64,000 nucleotides of DNA from the NCBI RefSeq assembly GCF_014189535.1, contig NZ_CP050308.1, forward strand, positions 2,717,001 through 2,781,000, written 5' to 3'. Source of the DNA: Rhizobium lusitanum (GTDB lineage Bacteria > Pseudomonadota > Alphaproteobacteria > Rhizobiales > Rhizobiaceae). The translations under genes were made by a program, and so were the position numbers. Below, piece after piece: positions 28,129 through 37,344 of the stretch; within the stretch, counting starts at the first letter, position 1; the number at the start of each line of letters is the position of its first letter. The notes beneath the pieces are model-generated. The model searched no databases, was not told the DNA's origin, and saw only the letters and a list, made by a program, of their open reading frames with translations.

Positions 28129-28521
28129 ATGTCGCATGATCTGTTCGAGGCCGCCCGTGGGGCGATGGCCTTTGCGCATGCCCCCTATTCGAAATTCCCC
28201 GTCGGCGCGGCCATCCGCGCCGAAGACGGCAAGATCTACGCCGGCGCCAATATCGAGAACCTGTCTTTCCCGCAGGGCTGGTGCGCCGAGCCGACCGCGA
28301 TCAGCCATATGATCATGGGCGGCGCCAAGAAGATCGTCGAAATGGCCGTCATCGCCGAGAAGCTGCCGCTCTGCCCGCCCTGCGGCGGCTGCCGGCAGAA
28401 GATCGCCGAATTTGCCAGCAGGGAAACGCGCATCTATCTTTGCGACGAAACCGGCGTGAGGAAGACGATGACCATGGATGAATTGCTGCCCTTCAGCTTC
28501 GAAACCGAGTTACTCGGATGA
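28129..28521 (+). CDS. cdd: Cytidine deaminase
   Basis: Hydrolyses cytidine or deoxycytidine to uridine or deoxyuridine; cytosolic zinc enzyme. The 130-residue length matches the tetrameric form. The zinc site is visible as the Cys and Glu of GWCAEPTAI (catalytic CAE) and the paired cysteines of CPPCGGCRQ. AAGGAG from the end of the permease gene serves as the ribosome binding site. It overlaps punA by four bases (ATGA). Confidence 0.95.
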   Translation: MSHDLFEAARGAMAFAHAPYSKFPVGAAIRAEDGKIYAGANIENLSFPQGWCAEPTAISHMIMGGAKKIVEMAVIAEKLPLCPPCGGCRQKIAEFASRETRIYLCDETGVRKTMTMDELLPFSFETELLG

Positions 28522-29315
28522 CCGCCGTCGATATCCTGGCCGCAAAGCTCGGCGATCTCCAGCCGCGCTATGGCATCGTCCTCGGCTCCGGCCTGGGTTC
28601 GCTTGTCGATCAAGTGCAGGACGCTGTGCGCATCCCCTATGCGGAGATTCCGGGCTTTCCCGTCAGCGCCGTTTCCGGCCATGCCGGCACGCTGGTTGCC
28701 GGTCGTCTCGGCAGCGTACCGGTCATCATGCTGTCCGGCCGCGTGCATTACTATGAAAAGGGCGACGCAAACGCCATGCGCGTGCCGATCGAGACGCTGA
28801 AAGCTCTCGGCGTCGATACGTTGATCCTGACCAACTCGGCCGGGTCGCTGCGCGAGGAAATGCCGCCGGGATCGGTGATGCAGATCACCGACCACATCAA
28901 TTATTCCGGCATGAACCCGCTGATCGGCGAGGAAAGCGACAAGCGTTTCGTCGGCATGACCAGCGCCTATGACAGTGATCTCATCATGCGCATGCGCAAG
29001 GCGGCGGAAAAGGCCGAGATCAAGCTGTCACACGGCGTCTATATGTGGTTCTCCGGCCCGAGCTTCGAAACGCCGGCGGAAATCCGGATGGCGCGCATCT
29101 TGGGCGCCGATGCCGTGGGCATGTCGACGGTGCCGGAGGTCATTCTGGCGCGTCTTTTCGGTCTAAGGGTTGCCGCAGCCTCCGTCATCACTAACTATGG
29201 GGCTGGCATGACCGGCGCCGAGCTGACGCATGAGGAGACCAAGGACATGGCTCCGGTCGGCGGCGCCCGTCTCGCGGCTATCCTGACAGAAATGATTGCG
29301 GACGGAGGAAACTGA
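28518..29315 (+). CDS. punA: Purine-nucleoside phosphorylase (trimeric type)
   Basis: Splits purine (deoxy)nucleosides with phosphate into base and (deoxy)ribose 1-phosphate. The 265-residue protein has the family elements: phosphate loop GSGLGSL, SGHAGTLV, GRVHYYEKG, TNSAGSL, FETPAEIRM and VGMSTVPE. TNYGAGM stands at the base-binding Asn region. Size and motifs match the PNP/MTAP trimeric class, not hexameric DeoD. It is translationally coupled to cdd and is followed by deoC after 2 nt. Confidence 0.93.
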   Translation: MTAVDILAAKLGDLQPRYGIVLGSGLGSLVDQVQDAVRIPYAEIPGFPVSAVSGHAGTLVAGRLGSVPVIMLSGRVHYYEKGDANAMRVPIETLKALGVDTLILTNSAGSLREEMPPGSVMQITDHINYSGMNPLIGEESDKRFVGMTSAYDSDLIMRMRKAAEKAEIKLSHGVYMWFSGPSFETPAEIRMARILGADAVGMSTVPEVILARLFGLRVAAASVITNYGAGMTGAELTHEETKDMAPVGGARLAAILTEMIADGGN

Positions 29316-29317
29316 CA

Positions 29318-30091
29318 ATGACGAGCCATTCCCTGAGAGAAACGGCGGCCGTTGCGCTTTCCCTTCTCGATCTCACCAATCTCAAGGATGATTGCACGCC
29401 GGCCCAGATCGAGACGCTCTGCGCCCGCGCCCAGTCGCCCTTTGGCAACACCGCCGCCATCTGTATCTGGCCGCGCTTCGTCGCCCAGGCACGCGGCATC
29501 CTCGGCACCGATCATGCGGTGAAGATCGCGACCGTGGTGAATTTCCCGGCTGGCGACTTGGAAGTGGCTGACGTTGCCGCCGAAGCGCGCGAGGCGATCG
29601 CCGATGGTGCGGACGAGATCGATCTCGTCATTCCCTATCACGCGCTGCTTGCCGGCAACGAGCAGGCCGTCACCGACATGGTCGCGGCCGTCAAGGCCGA
29701 ATGCACCGGGCCGGTGATCCTGAAGACCATCCTCGAAACTGGCGAACTCAAGGACGTGGCGCTGATCCAGCGCGCCTCCGAACTGGCGATCGCCGCCGGC
29801 TCCGATTTCATCAAGACCTCCACCGGCAAGGTCGCCGTCAATGCGACGCTCGAAGCGGCCGACATCATGCTGCGGGCGATCCGAGACAGCGGCCGCAAGG
29901 TTGGCTTCAAGCCGGCCGGCGGCATCGGTTCCGTTGCCGATGCGGCCCTCTATCTGAGCCTTGCCGAGACCATCATGGCGCCAGACTGGGCCATGCCCTC
30001 GACCTTCCGTTTCGGCGCGTCGAGCCTGCTCGACGATATCCTCGGCGTGCTGGCCGGCGGACAGTCCAAGACAGCGTCTTCAGGCTACTGA
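29318..30091 (+). CDS. deoC: Deoxyribose-phosphate aldolase
   Basis: Class I aldolase cleaving 2-deoxyribose 5-phosphate to acetaldehyde and glyceraldehyde 3-phosphate. The 257-residue product has Asp102 (IDLVIPY), the Schiff-base Lys166 in FIKTSTGKV and the second active-site Lys198 in GFKPAGGI, all in place. GGAGG precedes the ATG. It needs deoB to make its substrate from nucleoside phosphorolysis, and deoB in this window is frameshifted. Confidence 0.95.
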   Translation: MTSHSLRETAAVALSLLDLTNLKDDCTPAQIETLCARAQSPFGNTAAICIWPRFVAQARGILGTDHAVKIATVVNFPAGDLEVADVAAEAREAIADGADEIDLVIPYHALLAGNEQAVTDMVAAVKAECTGPVILKTILETGELKDVALIQRASELAIAAGSDFIKTSTGKVAVNATLEAADIMLRAIRDSGRKVGFKPAGGIGSVADAALYLSLAETIMAPDWAMPSTFRFGASSLLDDILGVLAGGQSKTASSGY

Positions 30092-30095
30092 AGCC

Positions 30096-31403
30096 ATGAT
30101 CCCGCAGGAAATCATCCGGCTGAAGCGCAACGGCGGCGTTCTTTCAGCCGCCGATATTGATAGCTTCATCGGAGCCTTGGCGCGCGGCGAACTGGCAGAA
30201 AGCCAGATCGGCGCCTTTGCCATGGCCGTCTGGTTTCGCGGCATGACGCGCGAGGAGACCGTGGCGTTGACGCTGGCCATGGCCCGCTCCGGCGACACGC
30301 TTTCCTGGTCTGGCATCGGCAGGCCGATCGCCGACAAGCATTCGACCGGTGGCGTCGGCGACAATGTCTCGCTGATGCTCGCCCCGATCGCCGCTGCCTG
30401 CGGCCTTGCCGTGCCGATGATCTCCGGCCGCGGACTCGGTCATACCGGCGGTACGCTCGACAAACTGGAATCCATACCCGGCTACGGTATCACTCCCGAT
30501 GCGGCGCGTTTCCGCAAGGTGGTGGACGAAGTGGGCTGCGCCATCATCGGCCAGACCGGAGCCCTGGCGCCCGCCGACGGCAAGCTCTACGCAGTGCGTG
30601 ATGTCACCGCGACCGTCGATTCCGTGCCGCTGATCACCGCCTCGATCCTGTCGAAGAAGCTGGCTGCCGGGCTTGAGACGCTGGTGCTCGACGTCAAGAT
30701 CGGCAGCGGCGCCTTCATGACTTCGGCGGAAGAGGCCGAGACGCTGGCACGCTCACTGGTCGAGGTGGCGAACGGCGCGGGAGTGAAGACCTCGGCCCTG
30801 ATCACCGACATGAACCAGCCGCTGGCAGATGCCGCCGGCAATGTCGTCGAGCTCTACAATTGTCTGGATTTTCTGAAGGGCGGCAAGGCAGGCACGCGAC
30901 TGGAGACGGTCGTATTAGCCTTCGCTGCGGAGATGCTGACGCAGGCGGGGATCGCAAAGACACTCGCCGAAGCAGAGGTCAGCGCCCGCAATGCGCTCGT
31001 CTCCGGCAAGGCCGCCGAGCTGTTCGGCCGCATGGTTCATAGCCTTGGTGGTCCTGCGGATCTTCTGGAGAATCCGGCTAAATATTTGGTCGCGGCGCCG
31101 GTACAAAAACCGGTTCTTGCCTCTTCGGACGGCTGGCTTGCAGTCTGCAATGCCCGTGCCATCGGCATTGGTGTCATCGACCTCGGCGGTGGCCGCCGTC
31201 GACCGCAGGACAAGATCGACCATCGCGTCGGTTTCAGCGATATCCTGCCGCTTGGAGTGAAGGTGAGCAAAGGCGACCGTATCGCCACCGTTCACGTGGC
31301 TGATGATGCGAGCGCCGAAAAGGCCGCAACTGATCTGGCCGCAAACTATCGTATCGCGGATACCGCTCCTGTTTTGCCGCCGGTGATTGTCTCGCGGATC
31401 TGA
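30096..31403 (+). CDS. deoA: Thymidine phosphorylase
   Basis: Phosphorolysis of thymidine and deoxyuridine to base and deoxyribose 1-phosphate. The 435 residues are close to the E. coli length. The phosphate/ribose loop KHSTGGVGDNVSL and the MISGRGLGHTGGTLDKLE block are diagnostic, and the C-terminal domain is complete. The start ATG at 30096 is 4 nt after the deoC stop; longer in-phase sequence upstream overlaps deoC and is rejected. It is the last plus-strand gene of the salvage operon. Confidence 0.94.
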   Translation: MIPQEIIRLKRNGGVLSAADIDSFIGALARGELAESQIGAFAMAVWFRGMTREETVALTLAMARSGDTLSWSGIGRPIADKHSTGGVGDNVSLMLAPIAAACGLAVPMISGRGLGHTGGTLDKLESIPGYGITPDAARFRKVVDEVGCAIIGQTGALAPADGKLYAVRDVTATVDSVPLITASILSKKLAAGLETLVLDVKIGSGAFMTSAEEAETLARSLVEVANGAGVKTSALITDMNQPLADAAGNVVELYNCLDFLKGGKAGTRLETVVLAFAAEMLTQAGIAKTLAEAEVSARNALVSGKAAELFGRMVHSLGGPADLLENPAKYLVAAPVQKPVLASSDGWLAVCNARAIGIGVIDLGGGRRRPQDKIDHRVGFSDILPLGVKVSKGDRIATVHVADDASAEKAATDLAANYRIADTAPVLPPVIVSRI

Positions 31404-31408
31404 CGGGG

Positions 31409-31930
31409 CTACTGCGTCAGGCGCAGCGAGCCGCTTTCGACGCCATAGGAATTGAGTTTTTTGAGAAAGCTCATGCCGATCAGCGTCGTGTTCAAGGCGC
31501 TATCCTTTGCAACCACGGCGTCCACATCGCGGACCCTGATCGTGCCGATCTCGAGACGATCGAGCTTGACGAGCGCCACCTTGGACGGGCCGTTGGCGGT
31601 CTGGGTGGTATAGCGATAGTCGAGGTCGTTGCCGCTGATGCCGAGGCGGCGTGCCGTGCTCTCGTTGATCGCCACATAGGTCGCGCCCGTATCGATCATG
31701 CCTTCCACCGGCCGGCCGTTGATCTTGAAGTCGCCCTGATAATGACCGCCAGCGCCTGCGGGCAGCAGCACGCTGCCATGCGGCAGGCTCGCCGCCGAGA
31801 CCTGTTGAGGGGCGCTGACGGCCGGCGTCGGGCTTTCTTCGGTTGTTGCCGTCTGCATATCCAGCAGTGCTGGCACCTGTGTAGCTGCTGCGGCGATGAT
31901 ACCGGCAAAGACAAGCACGCGAATGAGCAT
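31409..31930 (-). CDS. Membrane-anchored retropepsin-like aspartic protease (TIGR02281 type)
   Basis: 173 residues: an N-terminal membrane anchor (about residues 3-22), a Pro/Ser/Thr-rich linker to about 50, and a single retroviral-type aspartic protease domain. The catalytic motif is IDTGATYVAI (Asp80-Thr81-Gly82). As with other clan AA single-domain proteases, it would have to dimerise to be active. The start at 31930 has AAGGA upstream. It is convergent with deoA (5 bp gap) and unrelated to nucleoside salvage as far as I can see; the substrate is unknown. Confidence 0.82.
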   Translation of the reverse strand: MLIRVLVFAGIIAAAATQVPALLDMQTATTEESPTPAVSAPQQVSAASLPHGSVLLPAGAGGHYQGDFKINGRPVEGMIDTGATYVAINESTARRLGISGNDLDYRYTTQTANGPSKVALVKLDRLEIGTIRVRDVDAVVAKDSALNTTLIGMSFLKKLNSYGVESGSLRLTQ

Positions 31931-32021
31931 CGGCGGAGATCCTTCCCATGGGTTCGCCATGCCGAGCCCATCGATCTTCCATCGTTTAAATCAGCTTTGC
32001 TGACAGGCCGCTAAACAGATC

Positions 32022-32054
32022 AATAAAAAGCCCGGCAGTTGGACGCTGCCGGGC
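32022..32054 (-). terminator. Rho-independent terminator after upp
   Basis: GCCCGGCAG (32030-32038) and CTGCCGGGC (32046-32054) form a perfect 9-bp stem with a 7-nt loop. Read on the minus strand it is followed by a T-rich run, the complement of AATAAAAA at 32022-32029. It terminates the add/upp transcript. Confidence 0.85.
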
Positions 32055-32078
32055 GAAAAACAAAGAGAGAGGCAGGAT

Positions 32079-32708
32079 TTACTTCGTGCCGTACATGCGG
32101 TCGCCGGCATCGCCGAGGCCGGGGACGATATAGCCCAGTTCATTCAGGTGGCTGTCGATCGCCGCAGTGAAGACCGGTACGTCTGGATGCGCTGCACGGA
32201 AATTGGCAATGCCTTCGGGGGCGGCGAGCAGGCAGAGGAAGCGGATATTATGAGCGCCGCGCTCCTTCAGCTTGTCGATCGCCGCGATCGAGGAGTTGCC
32301 GGTCGCCAGCATTGGGTCGACGACGATGATCAGGCGTTCGGAAATATCCTCCGGCGCCTTGAAGTAGTATTCGACCGGCTGCAGCGTCTCGTGATCGCGG
32401 TAGACACCGATATGCGAGACGCGGGCGGAGGGAACCAGATCCAGCATGCCTTCGAGCAGGCCGTTGCCGGCGCGCAGGATCGAGGCGAAGACCAGCTTCT
32501 TGCCTTCGAGGATCGGCGATTCCATGGGCTGCAGCGGCGTTTCGATGGTCTGCATCGTCATTTCCAGATCGCGCGTCACCTCGTAACAGAGCAGCGTCGA
32601 AATCTCGCGCAGCAGCCGGCGAAAGCTCCCCGTCGACGTCTCCTTCTTGCGCATGATTGTGAGCTTGTGCTGCACAAGCGGGTGATCGATGACAGTGACG
32701 CCGTCCAT
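32079..32708 (-). CDS. upp: Uracil phosphoribosyltransferase
   Basis: Makes UMP from uracil and PRPP; cytosolic. The 209-residue protein has the PRPP-binding loop [18 protein letters not shown], the [15 protein letters not shown] flap region and a family-typical C-terminus, [16 protein letters not shown]. It lies downstream of add with a 121-bp gap and recovers uracil released by thymidine/uridine phosphorolysis in this block. A strong terminator follows. Confidence 0.96.
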   Translation of the reverse strand: MDGVTVIDHPLVQHKLTIMRKKETSTGSFRRLLREISTLLCYEVTRDLEMTMQTIETPLQPMESPILEGKKLVFASILRAGNGLLEGMLDLVPSARVSHIGVYRDHETLQPVEYYFKAPEDISERLIIVVDPMLATGNSSIAAIDKLKERGAHNIRFLCLLAAPEGIANFRAAHPDVPVFTAAIDSHLNELGYIVPGLGDAGDRMYGTK

Positions 32709-32829
32709 GGTTTCAGCCTTCCAGTAATTCCGCGATATCCGATGTTTCTTTCACGGAAATTGTCTTTGGTGCAAGGAAATAGGGCATTTTCGGATATTTC
32801 ATCCCCAGTCCGCGGCCTAAATGATGTGG

Positions 32830-33798
32830 TCACAACCTTACCAAGAGTGCTGCCCGTGTCGCCTCGTCCACGAAAGCCGCTTCGATCGCCGTCCGGGTCA
32901 TTGTGTTGATCTCGTCGTCACTGAAACCGAAGGCGGTGGAGGCCAGTTCGTATTCGCGCTTCAGCGAGGTGTGGAAGAAGGGCGGGTCGTCGGAACTAAT
33001 GGTGACGCGTACGCCGGCATCGCGCAGCTTGCGCAGAGGGTGTGAGGGGAAATCCGGGAAGACGTTGAGGGCGATGTTGGAGCCGGGGCAGACCTCCAGC
33101 ACCGTGCCGAGATCTGCAAGGCGCTTGACCAGGTCGGCATCCTCGATGGCGCGGACGCCATGGCCGATCCGCGCCGGACGGACAAGCTCGACCGCGTCGG
33201 CGACGCTGAAGGCGCCGCAGACTTCACCGGCGTGGATGGTAAGGCCGAGGCCGGCCTCGCGGGCGATATCGAACGCGCGCGCATAATCGGCGACACGGCC
33301 CATGCGTTCCTCGCCGGCCATATTGAAACCGGTGATCAGCGGATTGTTGCTTCTGGCGGCGTACTCGGCGGCCTTGATGACGCGCTCCGGCCCGAAATGG
33401 CGCTCGCCGGTGACGATCAGCCGGGCCTCGATGCCGCTCTTTTCCTTGGCGGCGCGGATGCCGGCCGAGACACCTTCCATATAGGCGTCGGCGCCCAGCC
33501 CGATGCGGTCGCCATGGTCGGGTGAGACGATCAACTCGCTATAGATCGTGCCGATGCCGGCTAGCTCTTCCAGATAGGTCTCGGTCAGCAGCGCGTAGTC
33601 TTCCTGGGTCCGGTAGACCCCCGCAACCTTGTCGTAGCACAGGATGAATTCGGCAAAATCCTTCCAGAGGTAGATGCCGTCGCGCAGGAAAGCGCTGGTG
33701 TCGACATTATACTTCCGCGCCTGCGCGAGCGTCAGCGCCGGGGGAGCCGCACCCTCCAGATGGCAATGCAGCTCGACCTTCTTCAAATGCGATGTCAC
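32830..33798 (-). CDS. add: Adenosine deaminase
   Basis: Zinc-dependent deamination of (deoxy)adenosine to (deoxy)inosine. The 322-residue protein has the metal ligands in ELHCHLEGA (His11, His13), the catalytic HAGE, and the SSDDPPFF Asp pair. The start is GTG at 33798 with AAGGAG 6 nt upstream; a longer frame to 33960 has no such signal and runs through deoB. GTGA at 33795-33798 couples it to the end of deoB. It feeds inosine to punA. Confidence 0.93.
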   Translation of the reverse strand: MTSHLKKVELHCHLEGAAPPALTLAQARKYNVDTSAFLRDGIYLWKDFAEFILCYDKVAGVYRTQEDYALLTETYLEELAGIGTIYSELIVSPDHGDRIGLGADAYMEGVSAGIRAAKEKSGIEARLIVTGERHFGPERVIKAAEYAARSNNPLITGFNMAGEERMGRVADYARAFDIAREAGLGLTIHAGEVCGAFSVADAVELVRPARIGHGVRAIEDADLVKRLADLGTVLEVCPGSNIALNVFPDFPSHPLRKLRDAGVRVTISSDDPPFFHTSLKREYELASTAFGFSDDEINTMTRTAIEAAFVDEATRAALLVRL

Positions 33799-35016
33799 AG
33801 AAAACTCCTTCCATGCGGCCCTGCTGCAATTCCCAAATGGCGCGCAACGGTTTCGCCGATATCGGCATAGGTCTGGCGGATGCCGATCGAACGCGAGCGG
33901 ATGCCGATTTCGTAAGCAATGATGGGTACCCTCTCGCGGGTATGATCGGTGCCGCGCCATGTCGGGTCGCAGCCGTGATCGGCCGTCAGGATAAGAAGGT
34001 CGCCGGGCTTCAGCTTCCCGTGCACTTCGGGCAGCCGCGCATCGAAGGCCTCGAGCGCCGCCGCATAGCCGGCGACGTCGCGGCGATGGCCGTAGACCAT
34101 GTCGAAATCGACGAAATTGGTGAAGACGAGATCGCCGTCGGCCGCTTCGTCCATCGTCTTTAGCGTTGCATCCATCAGCTTCATGTTGCCGTTGCCCTTG
34201 ACGATCCTGGAGATGCCCTGATGGGCGAAGATGTCGCCGATCTTGCCGACCGCATGCACCTTGCGTTCGGCCGCAATCAACCGGTCGAGCAGGGTCGGCT
34301 CGGGCGGCAGCACGGAGAAATCGCGGCGATTGCCGGTGCGCTCGAAGGTTGACGGCGTCTCGCCGATGAAGGGGCGGGCGATGACGCGGCCGATATTATA
34401 GGGATCAAGCAGGGTGCGGACGATCTGACAAAGGGAGATCAGCCGTTCCAGGCCGAAATGCTGCTCATGCGCGGCAATCTGGAAGACTGAATCCGACGAA
34501 GTATAGCAGATCGGCTTGCCGCTGCGGATATGCTCTTCGCCATATCTGGCGATGATATCGGTTCCCGAGGCGTGGCAATTGCCGAGAATGCCGGGGAGAT
34601 CGGCCGCCTTGCAGATCGCCTCCACCAGTTCCGGCGGGAAGGCGTCGCCCTCAGTGGGGAAATAGCCCCAGTCGAACGTGACAGGCGTGCCGGCGATTTC
34701 CCAATGGCCCGATGGTGTGTCCTTGCCGCGCGAGATCCTCGTTGGCGCAGCCGTAAAGTCCGTAAAGCTTCTGCGGCAGCGGCATGCCGGGGGGATAGCG
34801 ACCCGTCGCCGCCTTGGCGATTTCCAGCAGTCCGAGGCCCGACATGATCGGCAGCGACAGCGGGCCGGAGCGCAGGCCCTCGCGGTCGGCCGCACCCGCC
34901 GCACAGAATTCGGCGATGTGACCGAACGTATCGGCACCCTCGTCACCATAGGTCGCAGCATCCGGGCTGCCGCCGACGCCAAAGGAGTCCAGAACGAAGA
35001 GAAATGCGCGCGCCAT
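33795..35016 (-). pseudogene. deoB: deoB phosphopentomutase, disrupted by a +1 frameshift
   Basis: Phosphopentomutase would interconvert (deoxy)ribose 1- and 5-phosphate. The N-terminal 93-94 codons from ATG at 35016 ([19 protein letters not shown] onward, with the metal-binding Asp of VLDSFGVG) are in one frame up to YGCANE. The next family block, [16 protein letters not shown], continues in another frame through the C-terminal [17 protein letters not shown] metal site to the stop at 33795. One extra C (plus strand, 34737 or 34738) explains the shift. Removing it leaves 1221 nt, 406 residues, the normal length. As read, translation stops at 34651 after 121 residues. The alternative explanation is a sequencing error. 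Confidence 0.85.
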
Positions 35017-35151
35017 GGGTCACCCGATAAGATTGCTCAGCGCGAGACATTTCATGTCAGGCGCATTGGACGTCACCCATATAACGCAGGCGTGAACTTG
35101 GCAATTTTCTCGCTGGACGAAGACTATTGCGCCGATCGAAAGCCGTTCTGC

Positions 35152-35745
35152 TCAGCAGTCGCTGCAGGTGATCGCACTTCCAGAGCGCGGGCGATAAAAA
35201 TAGGAACGGCCAATGGTGATCTGGTTGCTGCCGGCGGGCAGGAAATCCGAGCCGAAGCTGAGCATCTGATAGGGAATGGCAAGTTCGGTGCGGACCAGAA
35301 ACGAGCTTGGCAGTTTGAGGTCGCTGGGCACGGTGACGGCGCTGCCGTTCGTATAGGGCTTGCTTCCGTCCTGCGCCCAGGACCACGCCACGGTGGCGCT
35401 GCTGCCAGCATCGATCTGGATTCCCGTAACCTTCAGCGTCAGGCCGGTGGTGGCATAGGGCGTGAAAATGGCGCCGGCGACGGAGGGCATGGTGGCGAGC
35501 TGCGTCTTGGTGACGTTGGTTTGCTGGGTCAGGATATCGGCAATGGACCCAGCCGCCCGACTTGTGCGTTTTTCGACGCTGAGGCCAACGGTGATTTCGA
35601 AGGCGCCGAGATAGAGCATCAGCAGCACCGGAAAGAGAATGGCGAATTCGATGGCGCCGACGCCGCGCTCGTCGCGGGTAAAATGCCGCAGGCGTGCGCG
35701 AAGTCTCGCCGCCAGCGTCAGTCCCGCCATCTCCCGCCGCCTCAT
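35152..35745 (-). CDS. TadE-like pseudopilin
   Basis: 197-residue pilus-assembly pseudopilin. Near residue 30 it has the TadE-type prepilin region GVGAIEFAILFPVLLMLYLG, with the Gly-x-x-x-x-Glu arrangement cut by the CpaA/TadV peptidase, then a hydrophobic helix and an extracytoplasmic domain ending in a CSDC motif. The start is coupled to the previous TadE-like gene (TGATG at 35743-35747). It belongs to the minus-strand arm of the tad locus. Confidence 0.85.
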   Translation of the reverse strand: MRRREMAGLTLAARLRARLRHFTRDERGVGAIEFAILFPVLLMLYLGAFEITVGLSVEKRTSRAAGSIADILTQQTNVTKTQLATMPSVAGAIFTPYATTGLTLKVTGIQIDAGSSATVAWSWAQDGSKPYTNGSAVTVPSDLKLPSSFLVRTELAIPYQMLSFGSDFLPAGSNQITIGRSYFYRPRSGSAITCSDC

Positions 35746-36362
35746 CAATAGTTCTCGTTCTGGAAGGCACCCGTCGCGACGATGAGATAGGTGCTCGGCA
35801 TCGAGCCGTCGGATGGATGGATGTTGGCAAGATAGGGCCGCAGCAGATCGACAATGACCTGCCAGCGGTAATAGGCGCGCACCATGTTGATGGTCCCGGT
35901 GCCGCCGGGAGCAAATGAAAAGCCCGTCGTATTGAGGTCTGAATAGGGATCGGACGAGGCACGCGGGATCGTCGTCGGCATGTCGGCGAAGGTCGAATAG
36001 CTTTTGACGTCGAGATAGAGGTTCGTCGGGGTCGCCAGTTCGGCGGCCGAGCAGGCGATCAGCACCGAGATCTCGTTGCAAAAAGCCTGGCGGAACTGCG
36101 GCCCGGTCGTATTGGTTGCGGTGATCTGCCCGGTCCTGATCTGACGCGACAACGTATCGACGGCGTTGGAAACCACCTGTTCGGCGATGAAGGCGACGAA
36201 GGTTTCCAGGATTGCGAAGATGATCATGAAATAGGGGATGGCCAGCAGCGCGAATTCAATGGCGGCGGCGCCGTCGCGGGCGCGACCGAACGCGCGCAAG
36301 CCTGCCTTCGCACGCCGCCGTACAAAGGGCTTGCCTCCAAGAAGAACGTCGTCTGGCGTCAT
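35745..36362 (-). CDS. TadE/TadG-like pseudopilin
   Basis: 205-residue protein with the pseudopilin segment GAAAIEFALLAIPYFMIIFA at about residues 31-50 and a periplasmic domain with two cysteines near residues 94-103. It is slightly longer than its downstream neighbour and shares one base with it. Minor pseudopilins of this type are thought to prime or regulate Flp pilus assembly. The 158-bp gap to the next upstream gene suggests its own promoter or a long leader. Confidence 0.84.
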   Translation of the reverse strand: MTPDDVLLGGKPFVRRRAKAGLRAFGRARDGAAAIEFALLAIPYFMIIFAILETFVAFIAEQVVSNAVDTLSRQIRTGQITATNTTGPQFRQAFCNEISVLIACSAAELATPTNLYLDVKSYSTFADMPTTIPRASSDPYSDLNTTGFSFAPGGTGTINMVRAYYRWQVIVDLLRPYLANIHPSDGSMPSTYLIVATGAFQNENY

Positions 36363-36520
36363 AACGGAACCCGCGGCGATTTGAATCGTGGCGAGACTAG
36401 GGCGGCTTCCTTGACAATCCGTTTCTCTTCTCTCTTCATATTTAGAGGAAGCGCAGATTACTCACAAAAGTCTTGTCTTATACAGTATAATTAAACGGAA
36501 ATGGGGACGTGATACCGGCC

Positions 36521-36940
36521 TTACTGGCTGGTGGCGGCCGCAGCGCTGCTGTTTTGCTGGGCATGCTGTTCGCAATTGGGCGTGCAGGACAGCACGGAAC
36601 GATCGGTCTGGCGGAAGACGCGGACCGTATTGCCCTCGTCGATCGAGACCAGGATGCGCTCGTCGACGATGGCGTTACCGTCGGCATCGAGCAGGACGAT
36701 GTTCGTGGTGCCGAAACTGCGGCCGGTGAGCACGATTGTCTTCGGATCTGCCACGGTCGCGTCGGCGACCTGCGCATTGCCGACGATGACCTTGCTGACG
36801 GGACGATCGAGCTTCAGCACGCGCGCGTGATCCATATAGACACGCAGCATACCGTTATCGTCGGCGCGCGAAAGCTGCGGCATCAGGCCTGCCATGGCGG
36901 CGATGCCGGCAAGAAATGCGATTCTGCCGCGGATTGGCAT
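36521..36940 (-). CDS. Stand-alone CpaC N-terminal-domain protein of the pilus locus
   Basis: 139 residues: a signal peptide (about 1-26), then a domain homologous to the N-terminal part of the CpaC secretin. DHARVLKLDRPVSKVIVGNA, then VADPKTIVLTGRSFGTTNI and the alternating beta strands can be matched with GLNKALVVDLPADAHDILVS and RRIYLFGKTVGQTNIFVFG in CpaC encoded at 39164. There is no secretin domain. A C-terminal tail has two Cys (CTPNC) and a Gln/Ala/Ser-rich end. It likely acts in the periplasm at the secretin, but its exact role is unknown. Confidence 0.8.
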   Translation of the reverse strand: MPIRGRIAFLAGIAAMAGLMPQLSRADDNGMLRVYMDHARVLKLDRPVSKVIVGNAQVADATVADPKTIVLTGRSFGTTNIVLLDADGNAIVDERILVSIDEGNTVRVFRQTDRSVLSCTPNCEQHAQQNSSAAAATSQ

Positions 36941-37344
36941 GGTCTGGCCTCATGAAATCGGTGATGGAAGCAATTCCTGAATAGAATGAGAAAGAAGGGT
37001 GAATGAACAATTAAGAGTGCAGTCATTGCTGCTATTACGGGGCAAGCATGAGCGTTTTAGCGCCCATATTGGGACTCTCGCGTTGATAGCGTAATATTTT
37101 GGCACGAACAACATATTTTTCTAATATATTGTCTTCTAAATTTAGCGTTGAATCTGAAGATTTTCTTTAAAAATTCCAGGAAAGACATGAGCTTGTATTA
37201 ACTAGTCTATTTTTGCTTCGGAATTGGCGATCTGTTAACCCACTTCCTTAAAGCGATGGAAACGGCGACCCACTACGGTTCAACTCATCCGATCAACGGC
37301 ACAGTTGGCGGACGTGCTGTCAACAAACTTAGTGGAGTTAAATT
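36941..37344. promoter_or_regulatory. AT-rich divergent control region upstream of pilA
   Basis: 404 bp with no gene I can support, clearly richer in A/T than its surroundings. It separates the minus-strand pseudopilin unit from pilA and must hold at least the pilA promoter. ATCTGTTAACCC at 37230-37241 is followed by TTAA 9 nt after the first TTAA, near but not equal to the CtrA pattern TTAA-N7-TTAA. The same 12-bp word occurs in front of tadD. Confidence 0.5.

Noticed and set aside
25945..28308. Very long minus-strand open frame (787 codons) opposite the two nucleoside permeases and cdd
   Set aside because: Its composition is Arg/Gly/Asp/His-rich without domains, and it is fully antisense to well-recognised genes. 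High GC makes such frames common.
33799..33960. N-terminal extension of adenosine deaminase
   Set aside because: It lies over the 3' end of deoB and lacks a ribosome binding site, whereas GTG at 33798 has AAGGAG.
37095..37125. Sigma-54 promoter around TTGGCACGAAC upstream of pilA
   Set aside because: The -24-like GG is present but no GC element occurs at the correct -12 distance.
37230..37252. Full CtrA site TTAA-N7-TTAA before pilA
   Set aside because: The spacing between the two TTAA is 9, not 7, so I kept it only as a TTAACC-type half-site observation.
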